A DNA stretch of 64,000 nt from Arboricoccus pini (GCF_900187945.1 NZ_FYEH01000002.1:186001-250000); one strand, 5' to 3'; shown: positions 36,786-49,018, counted from the first letter of the stretch. Notes: generated by a model not told the origin, from the letters alone. Numbers and translations: made by a program.

Positions 36786-37115
36786 TTAATGGATGACCGT
36801 CTTAGAGAACAGGTTGACCACGATGACACCTGCAACGATGAGCGCCAATCCAAGAAGAGCCGGCACGTCCGGATGCTGGTCGAAGAAGAGATAGCCGATG
36901 AGAGTGATGAACACGATGCCCACGCCTGACCAGATCGCATAGGCGATGCCCATGGGCATGCCGCGCAGAACGAGTGCGAGGAAGATAAAGGCCACAGCAT
37001 AGCCGAGGACGACGCCGATCAAAGGCTGCCAATGCCTGAAGCCCTGCGTGGCATTGAGAGCGCTGGTACCGACGATCTCGCCGCAGATCGCCAGGAAAAG
37101 ATAGAGATAGGTCAT
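36786..37115 (-). CDS. Small multidrug resistance (SMR/EmrE-type) transporter
   Basis: A 109-residue, four-span proton antiporter of the small multidrug resistance family. The essential membrane glutamate is Glu13 in C-G-E-I-V-G-T-S-A-L. Y-A-I-W-S-G-V-G-I-V and G-V-I-V-V-N-L-F-S at the C-terminus are typical of EmrE/QacE rather than the SugE branch. It exports cationic compounds and works as a dimer. It lies 3 bases upstream of ubiD and 20 bases after the redoxin gene, all on the minus strand. Confidence 0.92.
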   Translation of the reverse strand: MTYLYLFLAICGEIVGTSALNATQGFRHWQPLIGVVLGYAVAFIFLALVLRGMPMGIAYAIWSGVGIVFITLIGYLFFDQHPDVPALLGLALIVAGVIVVNLFSKTVIH

Positions 37116-37135
37116 GCGCCCTCGGCGTCACAGCG

Positions 37136-37690
37136 TCAGGCCGCATTCTTCCACTTGATGCTGCAGCCGATGGAAGGGGTCTGCTCCCTCGGCCCCTCTC
37201 CAGTCAACGCGACCTCGCGCATGGCCAGTACGAGTTCCCGCTTAGCACCGGGTTTACCGGCCTTCCCGGAGGCGTCGAGACGCCCACGATACTGTAATTC
37301 CAAACGGGCATTGTAGCCGAAGAAGTCGGGCGTGCAGATGGCGCCGTAATGCCGTGCTACCTCCTGGCTCTCATCGTGCAGATAAGCAAACGGGAATTCC
37401 TTCCGGCGCGCCAACTCCGCCATCTGCTCGAAGCCATCCTCGGGATGGCTTGCTGCGTCGTTGGAGCAGATGGCGATCGTCGTAACGCCGATGCCGGCCA
37501 GATCGCGCGCGTCCTGGATCAGGCTGTCCAGGATCGCCTGCACATAGGGGCAGTGGTTACAGATGAAGGCGATCACCGTACCCTTCGGGCCCTTGAGGTC
37601 GTCGAGACCGTGGATCAGACCGTCCGTTCCCTTGAGATGGAAGTCCGGGGCCTTCAGGCCAAAATCGCAGACAGGGGGTATCGCAGCCAT
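37136..37690 (-). CDS. Thioredoxin-fold redoxin (AhpC/TSA-like)
   Basis: A 184-residue thioredoxin-fold protein. The active-site motif is C-N-H-C-P-Y-V (Cys44, Cys47), the NHCP motif of a peroxiredoxin-like group often annotated as thioredoxin family protein. T-P-D-F-F-G-Y contributes the cis-Pro region. No signal peptide is seen, so it should be cytoplasmic. AGGAG seven bases before the ATG at 37690 fixes the start; an upstream in-frame start at 37708 is rejected. It is divergent from the MFS gene (about 107 bases). Confidence 0.88.
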   Translation of the reverse strand: MAAIPPVCDFGLKAPDFHLKGTDGLIHGLDDLKGPKGTVIAFICNHCPYVQAILDSLIQDARDLAGIGVTTIAICSNDAASHPEDGFEQMAELARRKEFPFAYLHDESQEVARHYGAICTPDFFGYNARLELQYRGRLDASGKAGKPGAKRELVLAMREVALTGEGPREQTPSIGCSIKWKNAA

Positions 37691-37797
37691 TGATCGCTCC
37701 TTTGCCAATCAGGGGTTAGGACATGGTACCGGCCTCGGCTTGCCCCTTTTCGCCGAGTTGGCCTAAAGCCGCTTTTGCCGATCTTGAGGAGAAGTAT

Positions 37798-39108
37798 GTG
37801 CAGTCCGTCCCCCCGTCCATCGGCAGCACCGTCGCAGGCCCGGCGAATAAGGGCCTGATCGCGTGGATCGTCTATGACTGGGCCATCTCCCCTTTCTATT
37901 CCGTGATCGTTACTTTCGTCTTCGCCTCCTATTTCACCCAGGCGGTGGCCCCCGACGACGTGACCGGTACGGCTGTCTGGGGCTGGGCCACGACCGCGGC
38001 TGCCGTGATCATCGCCATCTTGAGCCCCATCTTCGGTGCGATTGCCGACGTCAGTGGCAGACGAAAGCCGTGGCTTGGCGTCTTTACCGTCATCTGCGCC
38101 CTGGCGGCCGCGTCCCTCTGGTGGATCAAGGCGGACCCGGCCTTCGTCGTGCCGGCACTCCTTCTCGTCATGACCGGCAATATCGCGGGCGAGATCGGTC
38201 AATCCTTCTACAACGCCATGCTGCCCGATCTCGCCCCACGCAATCGCATCGGCAGATGGTCGGGCTGGGGTTGGGGTATGGGTTATCTCTCGGGCATCGT
38301 CGTCCTTCTCCTCATCCTCTGGCTTTTCATCCTGGCCGATCCTCCAGCGCTGGGTCTGAGCAAAGCCAGTCATGAGAATATCCGCATTGCGGGCCCGATC
38401 GTCTGCCTCTGGCTCCTGCTTTTCTCCCTGCCGCTTTTTCTGCACACGCCCGATACGCCGAGCCGCGGCATCTCCTTTGCCGATGCCACAAGGCAGGGAT
38501 GCCACGGCCTGACCCGCTCGCTGCGAGAGATCTGGCAGGAGAAGAACATCGTCCTCTTCCTGATCTCGCGGCTGATCTACAATGACGGATTGAACACGCT
38601 CTTCGCGTTCGGTGGCATCTATGCCGCCGGCACGTTCGGCATGAAGACTTCGGAGATCATCCTCTTCGGCGTGGCGCTCAACCTCGCAGCCGGCATCGGC
38701 GCCTTCGGCTTTGCCTGGATCGATGACCGCATCGGCTCGAAACGGACGATCCTCATCGCCGTCGCCGGCTTGTCGGCAGCCGGTATCGCCGCCCTCCTGG
38801 TCACCGAGAAGAACCTCTTTTGGGCAACCGCGCTAGCGCTTGGCATCTTCATTGGTCCGGCTCAGTCGGCCAGCCGCACGCTGATGGCGAGGCTGAGCCC
38901 GCCCGAGAAGATGACCGAAATGTTCGGTATCTACGCGCTGACGGGTAAGGTGACAGCTTTCATCGGACCCTTTCTCTTCGGCACCGCCACCTGGCTCTTC
39001 TCGACCCAGCGGGCCGGCATGGCGACGATCCTCGTCATGTTTCTCATCGGCGGCCTCATGTTGACCCGCGTCAGGGAGCCGCCTCGCGACATCAAGCCAC
39101 GGCCCTAG
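37798..39108 (+). CDS. MFS transporter, UMF1/Atg22-like family
   Basis: A 436-residue twelve-span permease of the UMF1 (vacuole-effluxer Atg22-like) branch of the major facilitator superfamily. The first span begins after G-L-I-A-W-I-V-Y-D-W-A, the hallmark N-terminal W-x-Y-D-W-A motif. G-A-I-A-D-V-S-G-R-R-K-P falls in the loop between spans 2 and 3. The substrate is unknown. I start at GTG 37798 because GAGGAG lies seven bases upstream; an ATG at 37723 would add a Pro-rich, unlike-family leader. Confidence 0.85.
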   Translation: MQSVPPSIGSTVAGPANKGLIAWIVYDWAISPFYSVIVTFVFASYFTQAVAPDDVTGTAVWGWATTAAAVIIAILSPIFGAIADVSGRRKPWLGVFTVICALAAASLWWIKADPAFVVPALLLVMTGNIAGEIGQSFYNAMLPDLAPRNRIGRWSGWGWGMGYLSGIVVLLLILWLFILADPPALGLSKASHENIRIAGPIVCLWLLLFSLPLFLHTPDTPSRGISFADATRQGCHGLTRSLREIWQEKNIVLFLISRLIYNDGLNTLFAFGGIYAAGTFGMKTSEIILFGVALNLAAGIGAFGFAWIDDRIGSKRTILIAVAGLSAAGIAALLVTEKNLFWATALALGIFIGPAQSASRTLMARLSPPEKMTEMFGIYALTGKVTAFIGPFLFGTATWLFSTQRAGMATILVMFLIGGLMLTRVREPPRDIKPRP

Positions 39109-39382
39109 CCCCGAGCAGCCAAGGCCGGTGGTTGCAACATGCCCGGCCAGGGCCGGAGGCCTTCCGCCTATCAAGCACTGGCCGCGTGCCCGCCTCACCG
39201 TCGGTCTCAGCGGCCAGACGGAATCGCTGGTCTCGCCTGCCCGGTCACCTCAAGCCGTCGCGTTTCGCGTCCGGCATGCGACTTTGCGAGGTTGTCACTT
39301 CCTGAACGCACGGCACCTTGAAGGATCGTTGCCGTTGGCATCGCCATCGGCCGACATCGAACAGGGGAGCGACGAACAGTTG

Positions 39383-40333
39383 ATGGCCAAGGATCCTTCA
39401 AACAGGCGTCTTCGCCTGGTCATCAATGGCGAAGGTGGCGCGGCGCAGGCAAAGGGTGGCGCGGATCGACTTAAAGCGGAGCTCGAACGGCTCTCGCGAG
39501 AGGCGGCTCTCGACTGCACGGTCGTGATGACCGACGGTCCTTCGATGCCCGGGACGCTTAAGGAAGCGCTCACGGCTGCGCGAGCCGGAACGCTTGATGC
39601 GGTCGTCGTCGGCGGTGGCGATGGCACGATCGCGGCGGCTGCCGGCATCTTCGCCGACACGGGTGTGCCTCTGGGTGCGCTTCCCTTAGGCACGGTCAAT
39701 CACTTCGCCAAGGATGTCGGCATGCCGACATCGCTCGATGACGCCTTGAGAGCTCTTGCAATGGCCGAGATCGCGAAGGTCGATCTGGGCGAGGTCAATG
39801 GACGGGTCTTCACCAACAACGCCGTCCTGGGAGTCCATCCCTTCATGGTGGCAGAGCGTGATAAGCGACAACGCAGCCACGGCTGGAGCAAGTGGCCGGC
39901 GATGGGCTGGGCTTTCCTCAAGCTGCTGAAACATCTGCCCAGCCGGCGGCTGACCCTTCATGTGGACGGAACAAGCCGGAACCTACGGACTCCACTAGTC
40001 TTCGTGGGCGTCAATGACTACCGGATCGAATCCATGGATCTGCGCCGTTCGGAGGGCATGGCGAACGGCAATCTTTGGCTGCTCATCGCACGCCACGACC
40101 GGCCGTCAGCATTTGTCGGCTTCGCGCTCCGCGCCCTGCTCACAGGCTTCGACTGGGAAGGTGATTTCGAGGTAGTGCGGGCGCGCGAGCTCAAGGTCGA
40201 ATGCCGCAGGCACCATCTGCCCGTCACCTATAATGGCGAACTCGAACGTCTTGAGATGCCGCTGGAATTCAAGTTACGCCCGCTGGCGCTCACGATCCTG
40301 AAACCGCTGCCCGCGCCTGCTGGCGAGCGCTAA
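39383..40333 (+). CDS. Diacylglycerol kinase family protein (lipid kinase-like)
   Basis: A 316-residue protein of the DAGK catalytic-domain family. The nucleotide-binding motif G-G-G-D-G-T (77-82) and P-L-G-T-V-N-H-F-A-K-D are diagnostic. The substrate could be diacylglycerol, a related lipid, or something else, as in many bacterial homologues. The frame is open to 39128, but the upstream residues are unconserved; ATG 39383 has AGGGGAG twelve bases before it. The gene ends 4 bases into the converging sthA stop region. Confidence 0.85.
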   Translation: MAKDPSNRRLRLVINGEGGAAQAKGGADRLKAELERLSREAALDCTVVMTDGPSMPGTLKEALTAARAGTLDAVVVGGGDGTIAAAAGIFADTGVPLGALPLGTVNHFAKDVGMPTSLDDALRALAMAEIAKVDLGEVNGRVFTNNAVLGVHPFMVAERDKRQRSHGWSKWPAMGWAFLKLLKHLPSRRLTLHVDGTSRNLRTPLVFVGVNDYRIESMDLRRSEGMANGNLWLLIARHDRPSAFVGFALRALLTGFDWEGDFEVVRARELKVECRRHHLPVTYNGELERLEMPLEFKLRPLALTILKPLPAPAGER

Positions 40334-41724
40334 CGCGTCATACGGTTCCAGGCATCCAGGGCAGCGATCTTATAAGCCTCGGCCAGGGTTGGATAGTTGA
40401 AGGTGTTCTGCACGAAATAATCGACCGTGCCCTTCAGGTTGATCACAGCTTGGCCGATATGGATGAGCTCCGTCGCCCCCTCGCCGACGATGTGCACGCC
40501 CAGGACACGGCGATCCTCGAGCGAGACGATCATTTTCATCATGCCCGAGGTCAGTCCCATGATATGGCCGCGCGACGTTTCGCGCAGTCGGGCGACCCCG
40601 CATTCATAGGCAATCCCCTGCTTGATCACGTCCTGCTCCGAGAGGCCCACCGTCGAGATTTCGGGCACAGCATAAATGCCGTAGGGGAAGTGCTCGGCGT
40701 CGGGCGTCGCGGTCGGATGGCCGAAGGCATGGAGCGCAGCGATCCGCCCCTGCTCCAGCGCCGTCGAGGCCAGGGAAGGAAAGCCGATCACGTCCCCTGC
40801 CGCGTAGATCCCCGGCACCGAGGTCTCGAAGCTGGCCCGATCGACGGTGACCCGCCCGCGCGCATCCGTATCGAGGCCTATGGCCTCGAGATTGAGCGTG
40901 TCGGTGGCGCCCACCCGGCCGGCAGTATAGAGGATCATCTCGGTCGAGATAGCCCGGCCATTGACCATGCGCACGAGGCAATGATCATCAGCCCGCTCGA
41001 TGGTCTGCACCGGTACGCCCATTCGTAGTGCGACGCCGCGATCGCGCAGATCGTAGATGAAATCGTCGACGATCTCGCGGTCGACGAAATCGAGCATCGT
41101 CGTCCTGGGCTCGATCAGCGTGACCGGTACGTCGAGAGCACTGAAGATGGTCGCGTACTCGACGCCAATGACACCCGCACCAACCACAGCCAGTGAACGC
41201 GGCAGGGTGGCGATTTCGAGAATCTCGTCGCTGTCGATGATTCGCTTGCCGTCAAATGGCACATTGGTCGGCCTGTAGGGCCGCGTGCCGACCGCCAGGA
41301 GATATTTGCCAGCCGTGAGCTCGTGTCGCTCACCCGCTTCCATCTCGACTTCGATCCGCTGCGGATCGAGGAAGCGCGCCGTCGCCCGCAGGCTCTCGAC
41401 CCGGTTGCGGGCAAATTGCTGCTCGAGCACCTCGACCTCGTGATTGAGCGTGATCAGCAAGCGATCACGCAGATCCCGGGCCGCGATGTCCTTCTTCACC
41501 CGATAGGATCGGCCATAAAAGCCGCGCTCGCGCCACCCGGACAGATTAAGGACGGTCTCGCGCAGCGTCTTGCTCGGGATGGTGCCGGTATGGACGGAGA
41601 CGCCACCCACCCTACGACCTTTATCGACGACCAGAACCGACTTGCCGAGCTTGGCTGCCTGCACCGCCGCGCGCCTGCCCGCCGGACCGCTACCGATCAC
41701 GATGAAATCGTAATGTGCCTGCAC
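40330..41724 (-). CDS. sthA: Soluble pyridine nucleotide transhydrogenase
   Basis: A 464-residue FAD flavoprotein that exchanges reducing equivalents between NADPH and NAD. The N-terminal FAD motif is G-S-G-P-A-G-R-R-A-A, and the NAD-domain motif is V-V-G-A-G-V-I-G-V-E-Y. In place of the redox C-x4-C of dihydrolipoamide dehydrogenases it has V-S-V-H-T-G-T-I-P-S-K, as SthA does. The two in-frame starts are TTG 41727 and GTG 41724, with AGGAG 6 or 9 bases upstream; I take GTG. It converges on the diacylglycerol-kinase-like gene. Confidence 0.93.
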   Translation of the reverse strand: MQAHYDFIVIGSGPAGRRAAVQAAKLGKSVLVVDKGRRVGGVSVHTGTIPSKTLRETVLNLSGWRERGFYGRSYRVKKDIAARDLRDRLLITLNHEVEVLEQQFARNRVESLRATARFLDPQRIEVEMEAGERHELTAGKYLLAVGTRPYRPTNVPFDGKRIIDSDEILEIATLPRSLAVVGAGVIGVEYATIFSALDVPVTLIEPRTTMLDFVDREIVDDFIYDLRDRGVALRMGVPVQTIERADDHCLVRMVNGRAISTEMILYTAGRVGATDTLNLEAIGLDTDARGRVTVDRASFETSVPGIYAAGDVIGFPSLASTALEQGRIAALHAFGHPTATPDAEHFPYGIYAVPEISTVGLSEQDVIKQGIAYECGVARLRETSRGHIMGLTSGMMKMIVSLEDRRVLGVHIVGEGATELIHIGQAVINLKGTVDYFVQNTFNYPTLAEAYKIAALDAWNRMTR

Positions 41725-41833
41725 CAATAGCGGCTCCTGCGTTGATTTTGGCCTAGGCCGGCGCTCAAGCGTATGGCGTAATGAGTACGCCCCGCATGTA
41801 AGGGTTCAGTGTCTTGCGACACGCGACGATGGA

Positions 41834-43519
<1,686 letters not shown>

Positions 43520-43524
43520 TTAAA

Positions 43525-45315
43525 GTGTCGGACGGCAAGAAACGGCTGCGCTCGCAGGATTGGTGGCTCGATTATCACGAGCCCGATATGACCGCCCTTT
43601 ATCTGGAGCGATATCTCAATTTCGGGCTGACGCGCGAGGAATTGCAGTCCGGCCGCCCAATCATCGGGATCGCCCAGACCGGATCGGACTTGGCACCTTG
43701 TAATCGTCACCATATCGACCTTGCCCACCGGGTCAGGGACGGCATTCGTGACGCTGGCGGCATTCCCTTCGAATTTCCGTGCCACCCGGTGCAGGAGACC
43801 GGCAAGCGGCCGACGGCCATGCTGGATCGTAACCTGCAATATCTGGCGCTCGTCGAGGTGCTCTATGGCTATCCCCTGGATGGCGTGGTTCTGACGACCG
43901 GCTGCGACAAGACCGTGGGTGCGCTCGTCATGGCGGCCGCCACGGTCGATCTACCAGCGATTGTCCTCTCAGGCGGGCCGATGCTGAACGGCTACCATAA
44001 AGGTGGCCTTGCCGGCTCGGGCACGATCGTCTGGCATGCAAGGCAGCTTCTGGCCAAGGAAGAGATCGACCTTGCCGAGTTCATGGACATGGTCTGTGCC
44101 TCGGCCCCGTCGGTTGGCCACTGCAATACGATGGGCACGGCGAGTTCGATGAATGCCATGGCCGAGGCGCTGGGCATGAGTCTTCCGGGCTGCTCGGCAA
44201 TTCCAGCCCCCTATCGCGAGCGGCCGCAGATGGCCTATCTCACAGGCAAGCGCATCGTCGACATGGTGCGTGAGGATCTGAAGCCCTCGAAGATCCTGAC
44301 CCGCAAGGCTTTCGAGAACGCGATCAGCGTCGCCGCCGCCGCCGGCGCCTCGACCAACTGCCCCCCACACGTGATTGGCATCGCCCGTCACATGGGCGTC
44401 GAGCTCGACATCAAGGACTGGGAGATGGGACGCGACATCCCGCTCCTCGTCAACATGCAGCCGGCCGGCGAGTATCTGGGCGAGGAATTCCATCGTGCGG
44501 GCGGCGTACCTGCCGTAATCAAGGAACTGATCAAGGCAGGCCGCTTCCATACCGATGCCCTGACATGCACGGGCAAGACGATGGGCGAGAACCATGAGGC
44601 GATCCCCTTCTCGGCCGACCGCAACGTCATCCGTCCCTACGAGGATCCGCTGAAACCGGAAGCCGGCTTCGTCATCATGAGCGGCAACATTTTCGATTCG
44701 GCCGTCATGAAGACCTCGGTCATCACGCCCGAGTTCAAGGCGAAATATCTCGAGCACTCGGATCATCCGGGCCTTTTCGAGGGCCGGGCGGTCGTCTTCG
44801 AAGGGCCGGAGGATTATCATAACCGCATCGACAGCGACGAGATCGACATTGACGAGGACTGCTTCCTCTTCATCCGCAATGTCGGCCCGGTCGGCTATCC
44901 GGGTGCACCCGAGGTGGTCAACATGCGGCCGCCCGCCAAGCTGATCGAGAAGGGCATCAAGGCGCTGCCGACGATCGGCGATGGCCGGCAGTCGGGGACA
45001 TCGGAGAGCCCCTCGATCCTGAACGCCTCGCCGGAATCGGCCGTGGGCGGCAATCTCGCCATCATCCAGACGGGCGACAAGGTCCGCCTAGACATGGAGA
45101 AAGGCCGGCTTGACGTACTGATCGATGCCGAGGAGATCGAACGCCGCAAAGAGGCATGGCGGCGCAATCCGCCCAAGATGCCGCCTTCACAGACCCCCTG
45201 GCAGGAGATCTACCGCCGCGATGTCGGCCAACTGGCGACCGGCGCATGCCTGGAGCCGGCCGTTCTCCATCTCAAGGTGATTGAGACCCACGGTACGCCA
45301 AGGCGCAACCACTGA
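43525..45315 (+). CDS. Sugar-acid dehydratase, IlvD/Edd family (L-arabinonate dehydratase-like)
   Basis: A 596-residue Fe-S dehydratase. It resembles pentonate/arabinonate dehydratases more than dihydroxy-acid dehydratase: [26 protein letters not shown], and [11 protein letters not shown]. Cluster cysteines fit D-L-A-P-C-N, T-T-G-C-D-K-T and P-G-C-S. The start is GTG with a perfect AGGAGG at 43511-43516. An SDR gene overlaps its stop by one base, so the pair probably dehydrates and oxidises sugar acids together. The exact substrate is not determined. Confidence 0.87.
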   Translation: MSDGKKRLRSQDWWLDYHEPDMTALYLERYLNFGLTREELQSGRPIIGIAQTGSDLAPCNRHHIDLAHRVRDGIRDAGGIPFEFPCHPVQETGKRPTAMLDRNLQYLALVEVLYGYPLDGVVLTTGCDKTVGALVMAAATVDLPAIVLSGGPMLNGYHKGGLAGSGTIVWHARQLLAKEEIDLAEFMDMVCASAPSVGHCNTMGTASSMNAMAEALGMSLPGCSAIPAPYRERPQMAYLTGKRIVDMVREDLKPSKILTRKAFENAISVAAAAGASTNCPPHVIGIARHMGVELDIKDWEMGRDIPLLVNMQPAGEYLGEEFHRAGGVPAVIKELIKAGRFHTDALTCTGKTMGENHEAIPFSADRNVIRPYEDPLKPEAGFVIMSGNIFDSAVMKTSVITPEFKAKYLEHSDHPGLFEGRAVVFEGPEDYHNRIDSDEIDIDEDCFLFIRNVGPVGYPGAPEVVNMRPPAKLIEKGIKALPTIGDGRQSGTSESPSILNASPESAVGGNLAIIQTGDKVRLDMEKGRLDVLIDAEEIERRKEAWRRNPPKMPPSQTPWQEIYRRDVGQLATGACLEPAVLHLKVIETHGTPRRNH

Positions 45316-46055
45316 TGAGCAAGGTTGCGATCGTCACCGGCGCATCCGCAGGGATTGGCCGGGCCGCGGCCGTCAAGCTGGCCAAGGCGGGGTGGTCGGT
45401 CGTCCTCAGCGGCCGTCGTCAGGCCGAGCTCGAGGCCACCGCCGCCGAAGCCGGCGGCACGACGCTGGTAGTGGCCGGCGACCTTGCCGACCCGGAGGCG
45501 GTGGAAACCCTCTTTGCCAGGACCAAGGCGGCTTTCGACCGCCTGGACCTGCTCTTCAACAATGCGGGCATGGGCGCCCCAGGCATCCCGCTCGAGGATC
45601 TGACGCTGGCCCAGTGGCAGGCGGTCGTGAACATCAATCTCACGGCCCCCTTCCTCTGCACCCAGGCCGCTTTCAGGATCATGAAGGACCAAGATCCTCG
45701 CGGCGGCCGGATCATCAATAACGGCTCCATCTCGGCGCATGCGCCAAGGCCGCTCTCGTCGCCCTACACGGCAACCAAGCACGCGATCACGGGGCTGACG
45801 AAATCGACGGCGCTGGATGGGCGCGCCTATGACATCGCCTGTGGCCAGATCGACATCGGCAATGCCGACACGTCCATGGGCGGCAAGATGAAGGATGGCG
45901 TGCCGCAAGCGGACGGCAGCAACCGCCCCGAGCCGGTAATGGATGTGCAGCACGTGGCCGATGCCGTCCTGCACATGGCAAGCCTGCCACTGGATGCCAA
46001 CATCCTCTTCATGACGGTGATGGCTACCAAGATGCCGCTCGTCGGCCGCGGCTGA
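45315..46055 (+). CDS. SDR-family oxidoreductase, coupled to the sugar-acid dehydratase
   Basis: A 246-residue classical short-chain dehydrogenase. The NAD(P)-binding motif is T-G-A-S-A-G-I-G (8-15), N-N-A-G follows, and the catalytic S-Y-K triad fits N-G-S-I-S-A, S-P-Y-T-A-T-K. Its ATG overlaps the dehydratase stop (TGATG), so translation is coupled. A sugar or sugar-lactone dehydrogenase role is likely from context, but the substrate cannot be read from the sequence. A GC-rich hairpin (46072-46089) follows between it and the converging SDR gene. Confidence 0.88.
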   Translation: MSKVAIVTGASAGIGRAAAVKLAKAGWSVVLSGRRQAELEATAAEAGGTTLVVAGDLADPEAVETLFARTKAAFDRLDLLFNNAGMGAPGIPLEDLTLAQWQAVVNINLTAPFLCTQAAFRIMKDQDPRGGRIINNGSISAHAPRPLSSPYTATKHAITGLTKSTALDGRAYDIACGQIDIGNADTSMGGKMKDGVPQADGSNRPEPVMDVQHVADAVLHMASLPLDANILFMTVMATKMPLVGRG

Positions 46056-46071
46056 TATGGTGCTCCGGGAC

Positions 46072-46089
46072 GGGCGGCGCTGCCCGCCC
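46072..46089. terminator. GC-rich hairpin between converging SDR genes
   Basis: GGGCGG pairs with CCGCCC across a 6-base loop, between two converging genes (stops at 46055 and 46104). It could serve both strands. The plus-strand copy is followed by GGGCCCTATTT with only a weak U-run, so this is a candidate only. Confidence 0.4.
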
Positions 46090-46103
46090 GGGCCCTATTT
46101 CTC

Positions 46104-46946
46104 CTAGGCGGGAAAATCGGTATCCACGCCGACTTGGCGCCAGCGCTCGATCTGGTCGAGAGATGCTTTCAGTTTGCTGGTGACCGCGTCGACGCCGAAG
46201 GCACCCAGGACAAGATGAAGCGGCGTCTCCTCGCCCACAACCGCATCGATGATCGCCTGCGAGGCGCGCACCGGATCGCCGGCCTGCTTGCCGCTGATTC
46301 CAGCCGTCGCCGCCATGCGCGCGGCCGCTGTGTCCTTGTAGTCCTCTATCTTTGAGAGGGTCTGCTTCAGCGAGCGCCCGGCCCAGTCGGTCCGGAAGGG
46401 GCCGGGCTCGACGCACATGACCTTGATGCCCAATGGCGAGACTTCCTTGTCCAGGGCGTCGGAGATGGCGTTCACGGCATGCTTGCTGGCGGCGTAATAG
46501 CCAGAACCGGGAAAGCCGATGAAGCCAGCCACCGACGAGATGTTCACGACATGGCCCTGACGTCGCTCGCGCATGCCGGGCAGGACGGCCCGCGTCATGG
46601 CGGCCAGCCCAAAGACGTTGGCATCGAACATCGCCTTGATCTCATCGGCGATGCCTTCCTCGATCGAGGACTGGTAGCCATAGCCGGCATTGTTGACGAG
46701 AACGTCAAGCCGGCCGAAGCGAGCTTCGGTGGCCGTCACAGCGGCATCGACCTGATCCTGCTTCGTGACGTCCAGGGCAAGAGCGAGCGCGTTGTCCTTG
46801 CCATCGACCAGGGGCTTCAGCTTGCCGACATCGCGCGCCGTGACGACGGTCGGATAGCCTGCATCGATGAGCAGCCGGCCGAGCTCGAAGCCAAAGCCGG
46901 TCGAACAGCCGGTAATGAACCATACGGGCGGGGTTGCGTAGGCCAT
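46104..46946 (-). CDS. SDR-family oxidoreductase
   Basis: A 280-residue short-chain dehydrogenase. The cofactor motif is T-G-C-S-T-G-F-G, with N-N-A-G-Y-G-Y and the catalytic Y-Y-A-A-S-K. The C-terminal half continues with V-M-C-V-E-P-G-P-F-R-T-D-W-A-G, as in the 17-beta-hydroxysteroid-dehydrogenase-like SDRs. The substrate is unknown. GGAG five bases before the ATG at 46946 supports the start. It stands alone on the minus strand; the spacer to the next gene (46947-47155) shows nothing notable. Confidence 0.88.
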   Translation of the reverse strand: MAYATPPVWFITGCSTGFGFELGRLLIDAGYPTVVTARDVGKLKPLVDGKDNALALALDVTKQDQVDAAVTATEARFGRLDVLVNNAGYGYQSSIEEGIADEIKAMFDANVFGLAAMTRAVLPGMRERRQGHVVNISSVAGFIGFPGSGYYAASKHAVNAISDALDKEVSPLGIKVMCVEPGPFRTDWAGRSLKQTLSKIEDYKDTAAARMAATAGISGKQAGDPVRASQAIIDAVVGEETPLHLVLGAFGVDAVTSKLKASLDQIERWRQVGVDTDFPA

Positions 46947-47155
46947 GAGATCTCCAGAGAACTGCGAGTCGCGTACGGGCTACTGCCGGCGACGAGGTGA
47001 GAAAGGGGTTATATCCCGATCGTCAGGTCGCCAACCCGAAATGTTCGACGAACGCCGATTAATGCTACGGCGCCAATCATCGCGCCATCCGCCTCGATCA
47101 CGCCGGCTGGGCTGACGGGAAACCTTAGTGGGACGGCGGTGGTTGCGATCGAACC

Positions 47156-48859
47156 CTAGCGCCCGGCCTTGAGCGCCTCGGCCCGGATCTCGCTGAGGCT
47201 GGCACGCGGTGTCAGCGCATCCGGGTCGAGCTTGAGCTCGATCAGGCATGGCTGGCCGGAGGCCAATGCCGCCTCGAAAGCGGGCGCGAAATCGTCCGTT
47301 TGCGTCACCGTCCAGCCATTTGCCCCATAAGCGCGGGCAAGGGCGGCGAAGTCCGGATTGCACAGGTCGGTGCCGGATACGCGAGTTGGGAACTCACGCT
47401 CCTGATGCATGCGGATCGTGCCGTACATGCCATTATTGACGACGATGACAATGAGCGCCACCTCGTGCTGCACGGCCGTGGCCAACTCCTGCCCCGTCAT
47501 CATGAAGCACCCATCGCCAGCAAAGCAGACGACCGCTCGGTCCGGATGGACGAGCTTGGCCGCCAGCGCTGCCGGCAACCCATAGCCCATCGACCCGGAA
47601 GTCGGCGCGAGCTGACTCCTAAATTGCCGATAGCTGTAGCCGCGATTGACCCAAACGCAGTAATTGCCGGCGCCGTTGGTGACGATCGCGTCAGCGGGCA
47701 GCGTCGTACGCAAGTAGCGAACGATCTCGGCCATCTGCACGTGGCCGGGCCCCGGCCTTGGATCCCGCCAGGCCAGATAGCTCGCGCGCTGAGCCGCATT
47801 CAGGGACGCCCAGGGACGGTTGGCGACGGTTAGGCGCGCCAAGCCTGCGGCGATCGCGGGCATCGTTGCATGAATGGGCAGATCGGCCTCATAGACGCGT
47901 CCCAGTTCGGCCACGTCATTGTGGATATGAACAAAGTGCTGGGCGGGACGCGGGATATCGAAGAGCGCGTAGCCTTGCGTCGTCATCTCCGAGAGACGGG
48001 TGCCGATGGCGACGACCAGGTCGGCCTCCTTAATCCGCCGCACGAGGTCGGGATTGGGACCGATCGCGATATCGCCCATGTAGAGCGGATGCTCGTTGTC
48101 GAGGAGATCCTGGCGCCTGAAGCCACAGGCGACCGGCAGGTCGTTCGCCTCGACGAAATGGCGGATGGCCTGCACCGCCTCCGGGGTCCAGCCGCCGCCG
48201 CCCAGGATGACGAAAGGACGGCGGGCGCGCGACAGATAGGCCTCGAGCCTGGCCAGATCCGCCGGGTCGGGATGGCTCTCGACACGCCGCCAGGGCCGGG
48301 CATCCACGACCTCGCTCCGTCGCAGCAGCATGTCCTCCGGCAGTGCCAGGACGACCGGGCCCGGACGCCCGCTCGTGGCCGTCATGAAGGCGCGATGCAC
48401 GAATTCTGGAATACGCGCGGCTTCCTCGATCTCGGCCACCCACTTGGCCATGCCGCCAAACATCTGCCGGTAGTCGACCTCCTGGAACGCGTCCCGCTCA
48501 CGCGTGGCGCTGGCGATCTGGCCGACGAAGAGGATGAGCGGCGTCGAATCCTGCTGGGCCACATGAACGCCGGACGCGGCGTTCGTCGCCCCCGGGCCAC
48601 GGGTCACGAAGGCGATGCCGGGCCGGCCGGTCAGCTTGCCATAGGCCTCGGCCGCCATCGCCACCCCGCCTTCCTGGCGGCAAATGACGTAACGCAGATC
48701 TTCCTGGTCGTAGAACGCATCGAGGACGGCCAGATAGCTTTCGCCCGGGACACCGAAGCAGAGCTCGACACCATGCAGGCGCAGCTGGTCGACCAGGATC
48801 TGGCCGCCCGTTCGAGTATTGGCCAAAGCGCCCTCCCTGTCCTTGCTCAACGGCCGCAT
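47156..48859 (-). CDS. Thiamine-diphosphate-dependent enzyme, acetolactate-synthase-like
   Basis: A 567-residue ThDP enzyme with the three-domain layout of acetolactate synthase, glyoxylate carboligase and benzoylformate decarboxylase. The catalytic Glu lies in C-R-Q-E-G-G-V-A-M-A-A-E-A-Y-G. The ThDP/Mg motif is G-D-G-C-F-M-M-T-G-Q-E-L and ends in V-N-N-G. No regulatory subunit is beside it, which argues against biosynthetic IlvB; the true reaction is open. The TTG at 48826 has GGGAGG five bases upstream and may be the real start. It is divergent from larA across a 159-base spacer. Confidence 0.82.
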   Translation of the reverse strand: MRPLSKDREGALANTRTGGQILVDQLRLHGVELCFGVPGESYLAVLDAFYDQEDLRYVICRQEGGVAMAAEAYGKLTGRPGIAFVTRGPGATNAASGVHVAQQDSTPLILFVGQIASATRERDAFQEVDYRQMFGGMAKWVAEIEEAARIPEFVHRAFMTATSGRPGPVVLALPEDMLLRRSEVVDARPWRRVESHPDPADLARLEAYLSRARRPFVILGGGGWTPEAVQAIRHFVEANDLPVACGFRRQDLLDNEHPLYMGDIAIGPNPDLVRRIKEADLVVAIGTRLSEMTTQGYALFDIPRPAQHFVHIHNDVAELGRVYEADLPIHATMPAIAAGLARLTVANRPWASLNAAQRASYLAWRDPRPGPGHVQMAEIVRYLRTTLPADAIVTNGAGNYCVWVNRGYSYRQFRSQLAPTSGSMGYGLPAALAAKLVHPDRAVVCFAGDGCFMMTGQELATAVQHEVALIVIVVNNGMYGTIRMHQEREFPTRVSGTDLCNPDFAALARAYGANGWTVTQTDDFAPAFEAALASGQPCLIELKLDPDALTPRASLSEIRAEALKAGR

Positions 48860-49018
48860 TTATGCCGGCCGGAATGCCCCGGACGGCAAGCTAGGCGCAA
48901 GGATGGCCGGCCTTCAACCCCGCCCGTCCGTCCAGCGCCAGGGATGAGCATGGGCCGACCCTGTCAAGGTTGCGCAAACGGGCTAGAATGGGCCGGCAAG
49001 GCATGAGGAACAGAGCGC